A DNA stretch of 64,000 nt from Blattamonas nauphoetae (taxonomy: Eukaryota; Preaxostyla; Oxymonadida). The stretch covers positions 49,053 to 113,052 of the forward strand of contig JARBJD010000250.1 in NCBI GenBank assembly GCA_033064195.1. Reading direction: 5' to 3'. The position numbers were made by a program, and so were the translations under genes. Under the pieces are notes generated by a model that saw only the letters and a program-made list of their open reading frames with translations, was not told the DNA's origin and did no database searches. This document shows, piece after piece, positions 21,487-33,667 of this stretch. Position 1 is the first letter of the stretch; each line of letters begins with the position of its first letter.

Positions 21487-23595
21487 TCAATTCTTGTCAT
21501 CGGTACTTTTATCCAAATTGTCCTCCTCTTTTTTGCTGTCCTGTAGGACAGGACAAGTAGGACATGCCGACCCAAGGTAACTGGAATATGGTTGATATCG
21601 TGGACGTGGATACTTGTGACAGTACTGCGTGAACAGAGTATTCAATTCCTCTTCAGAAAGGGATGGTTTACTGTTTGCAACGATTACACTCTGCATTGCG
21701 AGAGCTTCGGAGGACAAATGGGATCGGAATGGTGTCTTGGTTCTTGTGGTTTGGCTGAAACCTCGTTCAGGCAGAACTGATGTTGGTTGAACAAGCAAGG
21801 CAATCTTCGTCAGAGTGAAAATTCGGGGATAGAGCTGTTGATTGGTCTGGGATTGAAGAAAGACTGCAACTCGATGATGGGTACTCAGAGGAAAGAGGAC
21901 TGGCGAGTTGATGATCATTTCCTTGAACGAATGGAACTCCGATTTGATAGTTGGGAGTTGGATTAGACTGACGGCGGACTTGTATCGTTCCAGAAGAGAA
22001 AGGAAAGCCTCTTTCGATGGCTTTCTCTTACGATCAAGAGAGCCAAAGAGAAGATAGAAGTCCAGATGATTCCCATCAAACAGATCCCTTCGAAGGTTCG
22101 TGATAAGATCATCGGCGAAGCTCAGTGTGTCGTTCACCAGAATCACAAACGACTCTCTCGCCTCACCGAATGGCCGATCTGTGATCTGCTTCAGAAGCTC
22201 TCCTGGATGTGTACGGTTGAACAGTCGTTCACAGCATTCCACAGTGGCATCCAACGCTTGAAACAGATTTAGGTCAGTGGTTTGTAGTCGGATGGTGAGA
22301 TTATTGATTTCAGAGAGAACAGTGCGCAGTAGGATGAGACGTTTCATCAACCGAGATGTCCACACACTTTTCAGATACAAATGTTTCTTCTTCTGTGAGC
22401 CAACAACGTTCATCACACTCTTGGCGGACTCAAAGCAAGCAATGGCGTGAGAGACAGATCGAAAGGTGGATGTCCATCTGATTTTATGAATAAGCGGAAT
22501 GGATTGAACTGAATTGTTTTTCATTTTCTGGAATTGTTTCAACATGTCTCTTCGTTTTGATGATGCTTTTAAGAAAGTGGCCATCCGTCCAACAGCCTTC
22601 ACTGCTGATCGAAAAGGACGGTGGTTTCGGTTTTGTAGAACGTGAAGGAGAGACAGTTGAACCTTATGAACCAGACAGTGGATGTGGATACCAGAGAACC
22701 CCTCTCGACGAATCGCGCCCAGGAAACCTTTCCCCTCTCCACGCATTGACGATGCGCCGTCAGTCGATGTTGATACACATTGCAGAATTGATAATTCCTT
22801 TTTCTTTACCACCTTCATCACTTCATCACACACAACATTTCCAGCACCGGACTGAATCGAGGAGAGTGACAATAGATTCGACTGAATTATACCGGACTGT
22901 GAAAACGAGCGAATATAGACCAGAAGATGATCCTCCCCAGTTTTATCTCGCGAAGTATCCAGCGACAGACTGAAGAACGGGAAAGAGGACTGGATGGATG
23001 AAGATTGAAATGAAAAGAGTTGATAAAGTATCTTCAAGGCTTTGTAGAAACTCCGATTTGAGTGAAAAGTCCCGACACTCTTCTGAGGGACGTGAGAACA
23101 AGTATCAAGGAGACAAAGAAGTCGAGAATGAAGTCGAAAGGAAAGCTCTGACGATGCGATGAAGTGTACCGACTTGAAGAGATTTTGGACAAGAGTTTTG
23201 AACACATCAGTTGGATAAATTGGAGGGTGAAGGAGAGTTGGTGTGCTGATTACTTGCATCGTTCCCATAGACTTTTGATGCCTAGACGAGTTGATGTGTT
23301 TTCTCAAATCACAAAGTTTACGTGTTTGAGAAGGAGTGTCAATAAAGGATTTTGGCGTTCGGTATTTCCCACCAAGGCAAGCGAAACACAGTTTACACCG
23401 AATTCCAAGCCCTTTCACAAATTCGAATGGTGACTCATTTGGAGATGTTTCCTTCGCAAATTCCTTTAACAGAAGTTGACTTTGTGTGCTCAGATCATTG
23501 AAAGGAGGGATTGGTTGCTCTGCCATCACAAAATAAAGTCTTTCCAAGAATTCAGCGAGGATCTGATCAAATGTTGGGTTCGATCGCACGATCAA
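21487..23595 (-). CDS. hAT-superfamily transposase, apparently full length
   Basis: One uninterrupted minus-strand frame of 702 codons ending in TGA. An alternative start is the MAEQPIPPF methionine 23 residues in. Visible in order: a zinc-finger/BED-like N-terminal part with CKLCF and LRKHINSSRHQ (Cys and His ligands, roughly residues 70-107); the first catalytic-region motif SLSLDTSRDKTGEDH; STDGASSMRGEGKGF; HCLVHKVQL; then a C-terminal hAT dimerisation region with YPRIFTLTKIALLVQPTS and RGFSQTTRTKTPFRSHLS. This is the arrangement seen in hAT proteins related to vertebrate ZMYM/KIAA1586-type genes. There is no frameshift, unlike the other transposases in the window, so it may be young, active or domesticated. 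Clustered TAGGACA motifs lie just beyond its 3' end. Confidence 0.85.
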   Translation of the reverse strand: MIVRSNPTFDQILAEFLERLYFVMAEQPIPPFNDLSTQSQLLLKEFAKETSPNESPFEFVKGLGIRCKLCFACLGGKYRTPKSFIDTPSQTRKLCDLRKHINSSRHQKSMGTMQVISTPTLLHPPIYPTDVFKTLVQNLFKSVHFIASSELSFRLHSRLLCLLDTCSHVPQKSVGTFHSNRSFYKALKILYQLFSFQSSSIQSSFPFFSLSLDTSRDKTGEDHLLVYIRSFSQSGIIQSNLLSLSSIQSGAGNVVCDEVMKVVKKKELSILQCVSTSTDGASSMRGEGKGFLGAIRREGFSGIHIHCLVHKVQLSLLHVLQNRNHRPFRSAVKAVGRMATFLKASSKRRDMLKQFQKMKNNSVQSIPLIHKIRWTSTFRSVSHAIACFESAKSVMNVVGSQKKKHLYLKSVWTSRLMKRLILLRTVLSEINNLTIRLQTTDLNLFQALDATVECCERLFNRTHPGELLKQITDRPFGEARESFVILVNDTLSFADDLITNLRRDLFDGNHLDFYLLFGSLDRKRKPSKEAFLSLLERYKSAVSLIQLPTIKSEFHSFKEMIINSPVLFPLSTHHRVAVFLQSQTNQQLYPRIFTLTKIALLVQPTSVLPERGFSQTTRTKTPFRSHLSSEALAMQSVIVANSKPSLSEEELNTLFTQYCHKYPRPRYQPYSSYLGSACPTCPVLQDSKKEEDNLDKSTDDKN

Positions 23596-24772
23596 AACAA
23601 CGATGGATCAAATTGTGAAAAGCGACCAGAATTGACACTATTTCTATTTCTTCAGTCCAATTTCTATCCAGCGACAATTTTCTCGAAAGTGCGGCCATTT
23701 TTGGAAAACCCTGAACTTGATTCAATCAGTTTCATCTTCTCAACCCCATTGAAGTGATGATTAAGATATTTTAGAATGATTTTCAACCGTAGTTCTGAGC
23801 GAGATATTGATCGGACCCTTAGAAGAAAAGATGACTGACTCTGACCGAGTGCAAGGGCTCAGTCCATCCAGTATACATATTTGCCCCATTCGAACCCCAG
23901 AAAAGTCGCCTGTTGACTTGGAACCAGCTTTGATTTTTCTGAATTGATTTTGAAGCACAATTTGACGAGCTGGCTCACCACAGACGAAGCGTTTGTCGAA
24001 TCGTCTTCTGCTGAGAGCCCAATTATCAAAAAGACGTCTAGACAAATGACAAGAGGAAAAAATGGACGAAATTTTGCGATGGCAGAGTCCGCATACGATA
24101 AAGCGACTTGTCCGTTGACGATCTTTGAAGCATTTAAGGCAGGAAGATACGGGCGAGTGTGTTTTGTCGAAGGATCATTCTATCATGTCCTTTCCAACAA
24201 ATGTGATGAATGTCCGTTCAACTTTTTGAGTATCATTTGGCCGTTTTGATGAATCGCTGAGAAGGAATGCGCAGATGGACGAGACTTTGGTTTTGATCGA
24301 ACCCTTAATAGCATTTAACAAGAACCAATAACCGGAAACCGGAATGACTGATGTCTTGATTGCTGTCAGTTTGATAAATGAACACAGATGTCTCAAATAG
24401 TGACTATTTCATTTAAAACAAGGATATTGGCCCTTGTTTCAGATCATTGTGATATCTAAAAGTTCAAGTCTTCTTGGAAAAGTCTCAAAGAAATGTGACG
24501 GAACGTCATATGGGAGAATAATTTTGATTTCACTCAAAACACTAAGGGGCGTCCCAAAAAATGAAAATTGGCCTAATTAAGCTTTAGTTGTTCAGTACAC
24601 ATGATAAAGTTGAATGTTTGGATTTCAAGCCTGATCGAGCTTGAAATGGCCTTTTTAAGATCAGCACATTTTTGCACTCTTTTTTTTGCAAAACAAGTTC
24701 AAAGACAGGGAAAGGATGGAAAAGAACAAAACAAGAGGTCTCTATGTGAGACAATGGAAATAAAACATCCAT
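23596..24772. other. Decayed sequence, no supportable gene
   Basis: Both strands of 23761-24250 give protein-like fragments (for example GECVLSKDHSIMSFPTN in one plus frame), but stops and frame changes break them up. It resembles an old transposase remnant that I cannot classify. The rest shows nothing recognisable. Confidence 0.35.
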
Positions 24773-24775
24773 TAA

Positions 24776-25974
24776 TAGTGGTGTCACCAATACGTTCCAT
24801 GTCAACAATTCGTGCTTTTTTCTGGAATTATCACTTTTGGTCAAACTAAGAAAAAAATAAAATTTTAGAATTTTCTTCCCACTGGATCCCGAGAAAACCT
24901 CACAACACGGAATACAGCGAAACGCCACACATTTTCCAAACTTTGGACGATCATTTTTCCATATCCAGACATCCGTTTGAGACCGAAGAAAAAACATTAT
25001 TTTCGTAAACATATCGATAAAAGACACTCAAAAAAATGAAAAATTTTTTCCCATGATATTTTTCTGGGCGAAAAACAGCCTTTTTTCATATCGTCCCAGA
25101 TACCCATGATTTTTTTTCCAATTTTTTTTCAAAATGTTCATTTCACCAAACAAACGTTTCAGTGGAAAATTTCATCAAAATCGGTTCACAGGTTGTGAAG
25201 TTATGACGAGAACACATGAAAAAAGTGGTTGAAAAGAGTTATTGTGAGGATTTTTTGGGATCCAGTGGGAAGAAAATTCTACTAGTTGTGTCAATAACCC
25301 GTACATATTCAAAAACCCGTAACATGGGGCTTGAAAAATATACATTGGTCAAACAAAGAAAAATAGAATTTGGTTCCGCGCCGAAACCTCTGTGTCGGGA
25401 GAAAACCTCAAAATACTGTTTCCTCTAGGCGTCCACACATTTTTCTCAACTTTTTCCCCTTTTTTCTCCACAACCAGCCATCCGTTTTGAATCAAATAAA
25501 ATGCATTGTGATCGTAAAGATCTCGACAAAAGCTGCTCAAACAATAAAAGATATTTTTTTCTAAGAATTTTTTGTCGAGAAAAATATGGGTTTTTTTTCC
25601 ATTTTCCCAAATATCCAGAATTTTTTCTCCATTTTTTTTTCAAAATGTTCATTTCGCCAAAAAAACGTTTTTGTGAAAAACTTCATCAAAATCGGTTCAT
25701 GGGTTGTGAAGATCTTACCGAAACGATTATTTTTATCGGGTAAAAGGGGGTATTTTGAGGTTTTCTCCCGACACAGGGGTTTCGGCGCGGAACCAAATTT
25801 TATTTTTCTTAGTTTGACCAATGGATATTTTTCAAGCCCCATGTAACGGGTTTATGAAAAGTTCGGTTTCTTGAAACATCTATAAAATTTTATTTTTTTC
25901 TTAGTTTGACCAAAAGTGATCATTCCAGAAAAAAGCACGAATTGTTGACATGGAACGTATTGGTGACGCCACTA
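24776..25974. mobile_element. Palindromic MITE, copy 2 (1199 bp, TAA target duplication)
   Basis: The ends are inverted repeats of the same family as the 8446 element (TAGTGGYGTCACCAAT then a variant of the next 30 bases), followed by the shared CACTTTTGGTCAAACTAAG tract. Flanking TAA at 24773-24775 and 25975-25977 forms the target duplication. It is twice as long as copy 1 because a second inverted-repeat unit sits inside it at 25313-25853. Non-coding and AT-rich. Confidence 0.8.
25313..25853. mobile_element. Inverted-repeat unit nested inside MITE copy 2
   Basis: Its arms begin AAACCCGTAACATGGGGCTTG on the left, with the near-perfect complement at 25833-25853. The arms continue through GGTTCCGCGCCGAAACC and the GGGAGAAAACCTCAAAATAC tract for about 100 bases. 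Its interior (AAAATGTTCATTTCGCC and neighbouring blocks) is related to the interior of MITE copy 1, so it belongs to the same broad family with different ends. I could not identify a target duplication. Confidence 0.65.
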
Positions 25975-26398
25975 TAAAGAGAAAAATGGAAAAAACGTGA
26001 GATTTCTGTGTTGATCGAGAAAACTTCTATGTTTTTTTGAAAAATAAAAAGTTCACAAACGATGCATTTCGAGATGATCGACGAAAAAAGTTGATTATTT
26101 TGGAGAGTTTCTGCGTCTGTGCAATTTGGTGACGCGTGGCACATTTCAAAAATAGTCTCCCATATCGATGGACTGATCGATTCTCAGTCCACTCTACGGT
26201 TTTTTTGAAATAATGAAGATTTTTTATGTTTTTCAAGAGCAATGAAAACTAAATAGGTACTTCCTCTTCCAGCGATGAATTGATCGATCGATCCCACTCT
26301 TTCTGCCATCATACAAACTACGACGTGTTCATTCATTCTCTTTCATAGAGTTGACTCATTTCGTGTCGTTCGTTCATCACTTCTTTGATTGATTCAAA

Positions 26399-29300
26399 AT
26401 GGCACTTGTCGAAGGGTTTTGTATGCCCACACATTTCTATGTCAATTGTCTCATTTTCAATGTCACCCTTTGAAATATCGAAACTTTTCGACTTATTTTG
26501 TTCAATTCTTTCCATTACATCTTTTTTTCAATTCTTCTCCCGAACCTCTCGTAATAGCCTTCAGACCAATCGAAGAAATTCTCGCATCTGCCACTCTCAG
26601 ACTGAACACATTACATGAAGAAGAACACAAGTCATTGGATGTATTTGAGAACAATCTCACCAATATTTTAACTTCATTCAAGAACTCCCTTCAGGATAAA
26701 GATTTGAAGGTCCAAAATACTCTTCATCGACTGAGCGAACTTGAAGCGAAATTAGCCACCCAAAACTCAACAAACACGGCCACGATCCTCAAACTGACAA
26801 CATCGGTGGATACAGAGAGGAGACGGAACAGTGAGCTCGAAGAGGAGATCAGTCGTCTGAGGACGGAGACAGTCGAACACAATGAAACAATCAAAAATCA
26901 GATCCAAAAGATACAACAATTGGAATTGAAAGACACACTTTCACTGGAGAAGTCAGATTTATTGCAGAAAACAGTTGTTGAACTCGAGCGAAAGATCACA
27001 GAAATCGAATCGACTGCCACTGCCAGTCAACAAGAGCAACAGCAAGTGCACAAACAACAGATTGCTGATCGTGATACTAAGATCTCAACTCTCGAGAAAG
27101 AACTATCAACTTTGATCATTAAGTCAAAATCGCTTCAATCTGAACACTCATCAACTTTGGAATCATTGGCAGAGAATATCACTCAAAAAGAAACACTATC
27201 TAAAGAAAATGCTGTATTACGGCATACCATCGCAGAATTGACAGAAATCAAGGAACGAAATGACAGTGAAATCGTGGATCTGAAGAACCGACTCACAATG
27301 GCTGACAATGAAAAGAATGCCCTTGAAGCTCTTCGTCCATTACAAAATGACTTGTGGAAGGAGAAGGAACTGACAAAGCAGTTGAGAGGAGAACTTGAAG
27401 CAACAGAACTTCGGATTGAAGAATTAACATTGAACCATGAACAGGAAATGAACTCGCTGAGGCAAAAAATGATGGAAACAGAACAAAAACAACGGAAAGA
27501 AACTGAAATCATTCAACAAGAATTGTTTTCAGTACAGTCTGACCTGAACCAAGTCAAAACCGATAAAAAGAAACTAGAAGCCGACATGGAGACTCTGCAA
27601 TCGAAATCATCATTTGAACAGAATCGGATCCAAACAGAAAGCCGGAAGTTCGAGATGGAGAGAGATCGAGCATATATGGAATTGGAGGATGTTCAAACAA
27701 CTCTTCACGACTTCATTGGATGTATGATGAAAATACAGGCTTCCGATACGGACAATAAGGTTACAATTGTTGACATGCAACCATCAACGGAATTGAGACA
27801 CTCTCAAAATCTGGATTCGTTTCTCTCTGAACGCGATTCACAAATACCAATCACTAACTCCTATCACATTGGAATGATGGCTCCATTCTTGCATCCTCTC
27901 ATTTCTACGCCGGCAGTGCGATTGCGTTCACTCTTGTCAGAACAAATTAGACAAACAACAATTCTATTGGACGACAAGAAGGCTCTCACACAACGACTGG
28001 AAAAAGCCCGGAAATTGCTTGAATATCAAAAAAATAGTAGCGAAACAACACTTTCAACACTTACCCAAGAACATGAGGCAGAAAAAGCAAGAATCGAAGG
28101 AATCCAACTTGAACTCGAATCCAATCTTGAAAATCGAAACAAAAAGGTTGCTGAGCTTGAAGATTCGATCAACCGGCTGGATTCTTCTATTCTACAACAC
28201 CGAGACCGAATCAGCCGTCTGCAGCATGAATTAGAAGAACGTGAGTCCGCTCTTTCGTCGCTTCGAAAGGAGAAGAACATTGTGGAATGGGAGCTGGCCG
28301 GTGCTGCAAAGGAAAACGAAATGAAATCAGTGCAGATCCAGCACTTGGAAGGGCGCCTGCGGACAGTGGAGGAAAGGGAGAAGAAAACCCAATCGGATGC
28401 GAGTCGGATGGAACTCGAACTGGAAGTGATCCAAGTGTCGTTGGAGAGTGTGCGGGAAGAGCGAGACAAGTTGGATGGATTGAAAGGAGCAGCTGAAGCG
28501 AAGGAGCGCTTGGAGCACGAAGCTTCAATCATGAAGAAAGAGATTAGCGAGTTGAGAGAGGAAAGGAAGGAGAGGGAGAGGAAGGAGGCAGTGTTGGTGG
28601 GAGAGTTGGCCCAGCTGAGACAGGAACTGAGTGAGGTGCAGGAAGAGAAGGAAGGAGGTCTGGAGAGGGTGAAGTGGTTGGAAGGAGAGCGAGCAAAGGC
28701 AGCACAGAAGGTCAGAGAAGTGGAGCGAGAGAGGGAGGAGGTTGGGGAGCGGCTGCGCGAAAGGGAGAAGGAGCTGCGAAGGGTGGAACACGAAAAGAAG
28801 ATTCTGGAGATGAAGATCGAAGTGCGAGAGAAGGAAGAACGGAAGCGGAGTGCAGAAGAAGAGCGCTGGAGGAAGGAGTGGGACGACCTGAAGAAGAACA
28901 GAGAAGCAGAGCAGCAGCTCAAGTTGGATTGGGAGGCCGAGCGAGAAGTGCAGCGAGCGGAGATGCGGAAGAAGGACGACGAACTGCGAGAGATCGCTGA
29001 AGAACTGAGGAAGGCGAAGGAGGACCACGCGTCGGATCGGGCGGAGTGGGAGCGAGAGGAGAAGAATTGGGCAAGGCAGCTGGCGGAGATGAGGGACGAG
29101 AGCAGGCGAATGCAACACACGCCGCACATTCGCGAGCGGAGTGGCGCGAGTGAGGAGCGGCTGAGAGAGAAGGAGGCCGCCGCACTCGATGCTCGTCGCG
29201 AGGTGGAAGAGATCTCACGCAAGCTGCGGGCGAAGGAAGCAGAGAATGCCGAAGCGATGAACGAGATGGCGCGTCTTGTGCAGGAGACCAGCCGTCTCTA

Positions 29301-29988
29301 CTCAGCGTTCATCCAGCTGTACGAGTCACTCGAGACGCTGGTTGGGGAAGGAAGTGGGCAGAGCGTGTGGGAGACAGGCGATGGATCGGAAAAGTCGACT
29401 CCAACCAGACACTCGTCACTCGGATCAGCACGCTCCACTCGCTCAACACACTCGCCTCAGTTTGGCGGAGGGGGCGGGAGCGGGATGACAGCAGGCGGAC
29501 TCGTCACTCGCATTCGAAGGCTGACCACTCGTCTCCTCCTTTCTCCCCCGTCGGCCGCGCTGTCCCGTCTGAAGTCGCAGATTGAAGCGGCGGAGAGGGA
29601 GAAGGAGGATCTGCGCGGGACAGTGGCCACCCTTCGCGAGCAGTACACACGGATGCAGGTGGCAGTGAGTGGCAGCCAGCAGAAGTGGGATGCACTGAGC
29701 AAGGCGTACGACGAGCTGTACGGACACGCACTGCGATTGCGGAAGTGGGCAGTGGGGTTGCAAGAGAAGGGGGAGGGGAGGGCGAACGAGAGGAGAGGGA
29801 GGGACGAGGAGGGCAGGCGAGCCGCGTGGGGAGAGAAGAACGGGAGGTGGGCGAGCGAAGATGGGGACGGGATTGGAGAATGGTTTCCTCCGTATTTCAC
29901 GTTTGAGGCGGAGAACAGAGAAGAATTTGTGGACAGGAGTCGAAGAGGCAATCAACCTGAGAATCTCTTTCTTCGCAGCAAGCAATGA
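26399..29988 (+). CDS. Long coiled-coil protein, two exons
   Basis: Proposed model: join(26399..26420, 26558..29988), giving 1150 residues and a TGA stop. The ATG exon (MALVEGF) ends at a GTATGC donor. The acceptor AATAG brings the frame into FRPIEEILASATLRLN. The open frame extends further upstream without an intron, but that extension is Phe/Leu-rich and looks like intron sequence. From about residue 40 to 950 the protein is dominated by E/K/Q/R heptads with long uninterrupted coiled-coil potential, broken by a short non-helical segment around residue 450. The GC- and arginine-rich C-terminal third contains a Ser/Gly-rich low-complexity hinge (TPTRHSSLGSARSTRST) and another helical tail. 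No motor or catalytic domain is visible. A cytoskeletal, basal-body or tether role is plausible but not shown. It converges with the PG-rich-repeat gene, with 283 bases between stop codons. Confidence 0.8.
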
Positions 29989-30271
29989 CAGCTGTTTAGC
30001 GCTGTATTCCACTATTCTCATCTTTATTCTGTCTTTGTTTGACACATTTCACCCTTATTTCATGATTTTCTCTTCATTCACTTCTGTTTTTCGTGATCAG
30101 GACTTTTCGACTGAAAAAACATTGCGAAGAACTCAGACCCGACCGTCGAACTGTGTTTCTTAGTCGATGGAAAGACTTGTAGAAAGCATGCGAACACAAA
30201 AAAAGAATGATGTTTGAATGGAATGAAAAAAAGAAAATTGGTTTCGAATACAAGGTTATGACGTTTAAAAA

Positions 30272-31428
30272 TTATGAGAAAATCCACTGAATAGATCCGC
30301 GTTCACTGGTGCCAAACGTTCCTTTGCTCGGACCAGCTTTTCGCTGCGGTGCTGAATAGTAAGAACCAGGTCCCGGTGTCTCCGCGATTTTGTTGATTTC
30401 GCGCGGCGCTTTGCCGAATGTCGCACGCGGCGAACGTTGCCCGAATGCATTTGGATCAGTTGGATCATTGATAGCAGCATTCGCGGCCGCTGTTTCACGA
30501 ATCATGAAACTTTTGTGTTGTGCTTTTCCAATCGTCCCGCGTGCGGCGTTCGTATGGGTCGAAAGAGTGTCGGTCCTGTAATTGTATATTGGACCTGGTG
30601 AACATGTGGAATCCTTCAGATCACGCGGCCCGGTGCCCATTTTGTATCCTGGGACACGCGGGAGGACGAAACGGTCATGCGATTCGCCGACAGAATAGAG
30701 TGGCCCTGTGAATGCTGAATCGATGATGACACTGCTCTTCAATTTAGACTTGCCGATTGTGCTGCGGGCAGACGAGGGATGCTGTGAAAGGATATCCGCG
30801 TTGTAGCCGTAGATTGGGCCAGGTGAACGCTCCGGCTCCTTCATCTGACGGGCGCTAGTTCCCATTTTGTATCCACCTTGGCTTTTAAGAAGGAATTTGT
30901 CTGTAGCATGGCCAGTGTCGTATGCAGGTCCTGGAGAACGCTCATATTTGGCAAGGGCGTTCTCAAAACTGAAAACGGATGAAAAAAGATAAATATGAGG
31001 AAGGGAGAGGATCGGAAGTGTGATGAGAGGAAATTAGCAGACTTTGGGTCATTCGAATCAAGAAAGTTGTGAGTGTATCGTCCCCGTCGAGATCCGGTAC
31101 TTTGGGATCGCGACAAGTCCGATGAGTCAGTGAGTGATTGGCGGTCAGTTTTTCTTCGAGGATTTGACGTGCTTCTATTCACTTTTCGTGGATGCGTCCT
31201 CGGAGGCGGGTTTTCTATCTGGGGAGGAGGTGAGTTGGATTTAATTGGATCATTTGGAGTGGCAGATGCACTATTTTCGAACGATGAAGGGTTTGATACT
31301 CTGTGTTCACAAGGAATTCAACGATAGATGATGAGGAAGAAAAGAAGGAGGTTTTCTCAGAAGAAAACGATACGTTGGAACAATAAGTGGAAATATGAGA
31401 CAAACTGTGTATCGTCGGGAGAGGACAT
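30272..31428 (-). CDS. PG-rich-repeat (STPGR-type) protein, probable axoneme/microtubule component
   Basis: Model on the minus strand: exons 31428..31406, 31300..31043 and 30968..30272, 325 residues, TAA stop. Donors are GTTTGT and GTCTGC, acceptors CACAG and TTTCAG, and the phases add up. The N-terminus (MSSPDDTQ) leads into a Ser/Pro/Asn-rich disordered region. From about residue 95 there are at least five PG-rich motifs: SPGPAYDTG, SPGPIYGYN, TGPLYSVG, SPGPIYNYR and TPGPGSYYS. Several alternate with lysine-rich GTIGKA or ATFGKA segments. This is the pattern of sperm-tail PG-rich repeats found in flagellar and microtubule inner proteins. It fits a flagellated protist. The assignment to the repeat family is strong; the exact location is inferred. 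Confidence 0.8.
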
Positions 31429-31764
31429 AGTGAATAGGTAATTTATCTGTCAGAAAAAAGGTTCGTGCAACTACCCGGAATGATTTATGGGAACAAAAAA
31501 GTCAAACTCAACAATTATCAGATGAAAGAGCAAGGAGCTCAATAAAACATTGAATCAAGGCGCGAGAACACATCTCTTCAGACAGCGGCCGTTTCTTCGA
31601 TTTGAAAAGTCTCAATGGTCTGATCATTCATCTCTCTTCATTTTGTGTTAGCAATGTCAGCAACTCACAAGAATCCAGTTTTGTTTCAAGATTCGCGTGT
31701 GGTCTTTATCTATTCATGTTTTGTCGATTCTTCATCACAATAAACCAATCTCAATCGAAAGTCG
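31429..31764. promoter_or_regulatory. Gap between divergent genes
   Basis: About 336 AT-rich bases separate the start of the PG-rich-repeat gene from the first usable ATG of the next plus-strand gene. It presumably contains both promoters. I see no TATA-like or repeated element I would defend. Part of it may be 5' exon of the rightward gene, whose start is uncertain. Confidence 0.35.
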
Positions 31765-33667
31765 ATGACAACTGTGTGTTTCCATTCATCATGTTTTCAT
31801 TTCCCCGACTCTTTCATTAATCATCTCCCCGTTCTCATAGTTGGCATTTGCTTGAAAGATGTCAGAGCTCCCCTCACTCTTTCGTCAATCGAATCATTTT
31901 TCCACACTCACTTTGCTGACTCTCTACTATGGGGATTCTGGCAAACTGAAGGGAAAATAGTCCTCCCTTCATTTGGACACGTGTATTTCAATCGCCAAGA
32001 TGTCCGCAACTCCCTTCTACGCGCTCATCACTACCTGGTGTGTTTCAAGAACTTTTTTCTTTCCATACAAGCTTAAAAGCAATAAGTTCTTCTTAATTCA
32101 TTTTCTACATATTATTTCTGGATTTTCTGATCCATTATTCTTTCTTTTGCTTTCTTTGGCAGGACATTGATGGCACCATTGTTTTGTTATTTCCTGCGCA
32201 CAAGAATCGTTGTATTCAAATCGCTGATGATCCTTCCGTTCAATATGACTTCACTCTTGTTCAAAACTCCATTCACACCCTTCTTCCGTATTGATTTCAT
32301 CTGTTCATCACTCTCACCTCCTCTCGTTGCTTTTCGACGTTTTATTATCCTCACATTCAGCCCTGAATTTGAGAACAAGTACACTGTTCTCCACGATTCG
32401 TCCCTTGAATTCACCATTCTCGAGTTTGAGTCACGTGAACTCGCCGCGACTGCTCACGGTATTCTGAAGCACTCCACGCCCTTTGGACAGATTGACCGTG
32501 TGAGATGGTTGGACATGAAAGACCATTTCCATTATGATTTGTATCTCACGTTCGACTGTCCCCTGGAACGAGTCGCGTTCGATGGCACTCTCTCAATGGC
32601 ATCCGAGCTGGATAGGCTGTACGACATTGTTGATCGGCCGTTCCAAGACTTCTACGAATTGTGTTATCTCAAAACAGGACTCTCCGAGTCGAAGCGCAAG
32701 CCACGACTCGAACTGCATGTTGGAGTCGACAATTGGCTGACAGGGAAGGGGCATGTGTTCTTTGCCGAATCAAAGAAGGGAGAGGAAGTGTGTTACTCTC
32801 TCTTTTGCCCTCATTTTCTCCTTCTAATCCCCATTTTTTCGTCGAATCATCGCCCTCCAGGAGGCATCTCATTGCCTGTCGTATCTCGCGTCGACTCCTC
32901 TTACTTTCACTTTTGGCACCGTAAAGAGCCATACTTTCACGATGCGCGTCGAGAAGAATGGCCATCGGCAGAGTCGATCCGTCCTTCGCATGGCCCCTAA
33001 GCGTCAACCGTCCGTCACTCTCAGCTCGTCCTCGCCCGGTCTTCTGTCGACCATTCACGCGACCGAGATCACTCACCGTCTCCCGTCGAAGCCAAAGCGG
33101 AGACGGTCTTCGCGAGGTGCGAGCCACCAAACCCATCCAGCGACTCCCTCACAGGAAGATGCCCCGCTTCTCGTCTCTCCAAACTTCTTTTCATATACGC
33201 CACAACCTCCAAAAGCCATTATTACGTTCTCTCCTGTCTCCTCCCCGTCTGTTCTGAAGCCAACCGCCAAGGCTTTCGTCCCTCGAATGAGTGTTCCTCA
33301 CTCTGCGCCGACAATCAAAACCGAGTTTGCCAGCCCTGTCCCACTCATTCCAGACAGACCGCCCTCCAAATCGTCTCCTCCACTCTCAACAACTTATCCA
33401 CTTCTCCAGCTAGACTCTCAGCCTCTCACACCCCCACCACCCACTTCCCCACCCATCCTTGTCCAGCCACTGTCGGATTTTCACATCGCACACCCGCAGG
33501 CTGATCCGAGAGAGACCTCTTTGTTTCCGTATGCCGTCAAGAGCGATCCTGTTTTCTCGCCTGACTCGGTTTATTCAACATTTTTTTCTGAACCCTTTTT
33601 TCGGAGTCCGTTGGGCGAGCCTGGATTTCCGTCCACACACACTCAACCAGTCCAGCTGGCTCAATAA
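31765..33667 (+). CDS. Unknown protein with a proline-rich tail, four exons
   Basis: Model: join(31765..32037, 32163..32287, 32361..32787, 32861..33667), 543 residues, TAA stop. Donors are GTGTGT, GTATTG and GTGTGT, and each intron ends in AG with compatible phase. The start at 31765 is the first ATG of the open frame; an unrecognised upstream exon is possible because the first 25 residues read like intron. The folded part (to about residue 300) contains QDVRNSLLRAHHYL|DIDGT across the first junction, alternating hydrophobic strands, and a long segment such as FESRELAATAHGILKHS. The last 230 residues are rich in Pro, Ser and Thr with basic patches (PKRRRSSRG) and look disordered. I do not recognise the family. 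A sliding-clamp-like or other all-beta fold was considered but is not supported by any motif. Confidence 0.65.

Noticed and set aside
28026-29222. 398-codon antisense ORF of Ser/Arg composition inside the coiled-coil gene
   Set aside because: It is the complement of E/K/R-rich codons; the sense strand has the coherent long frame.
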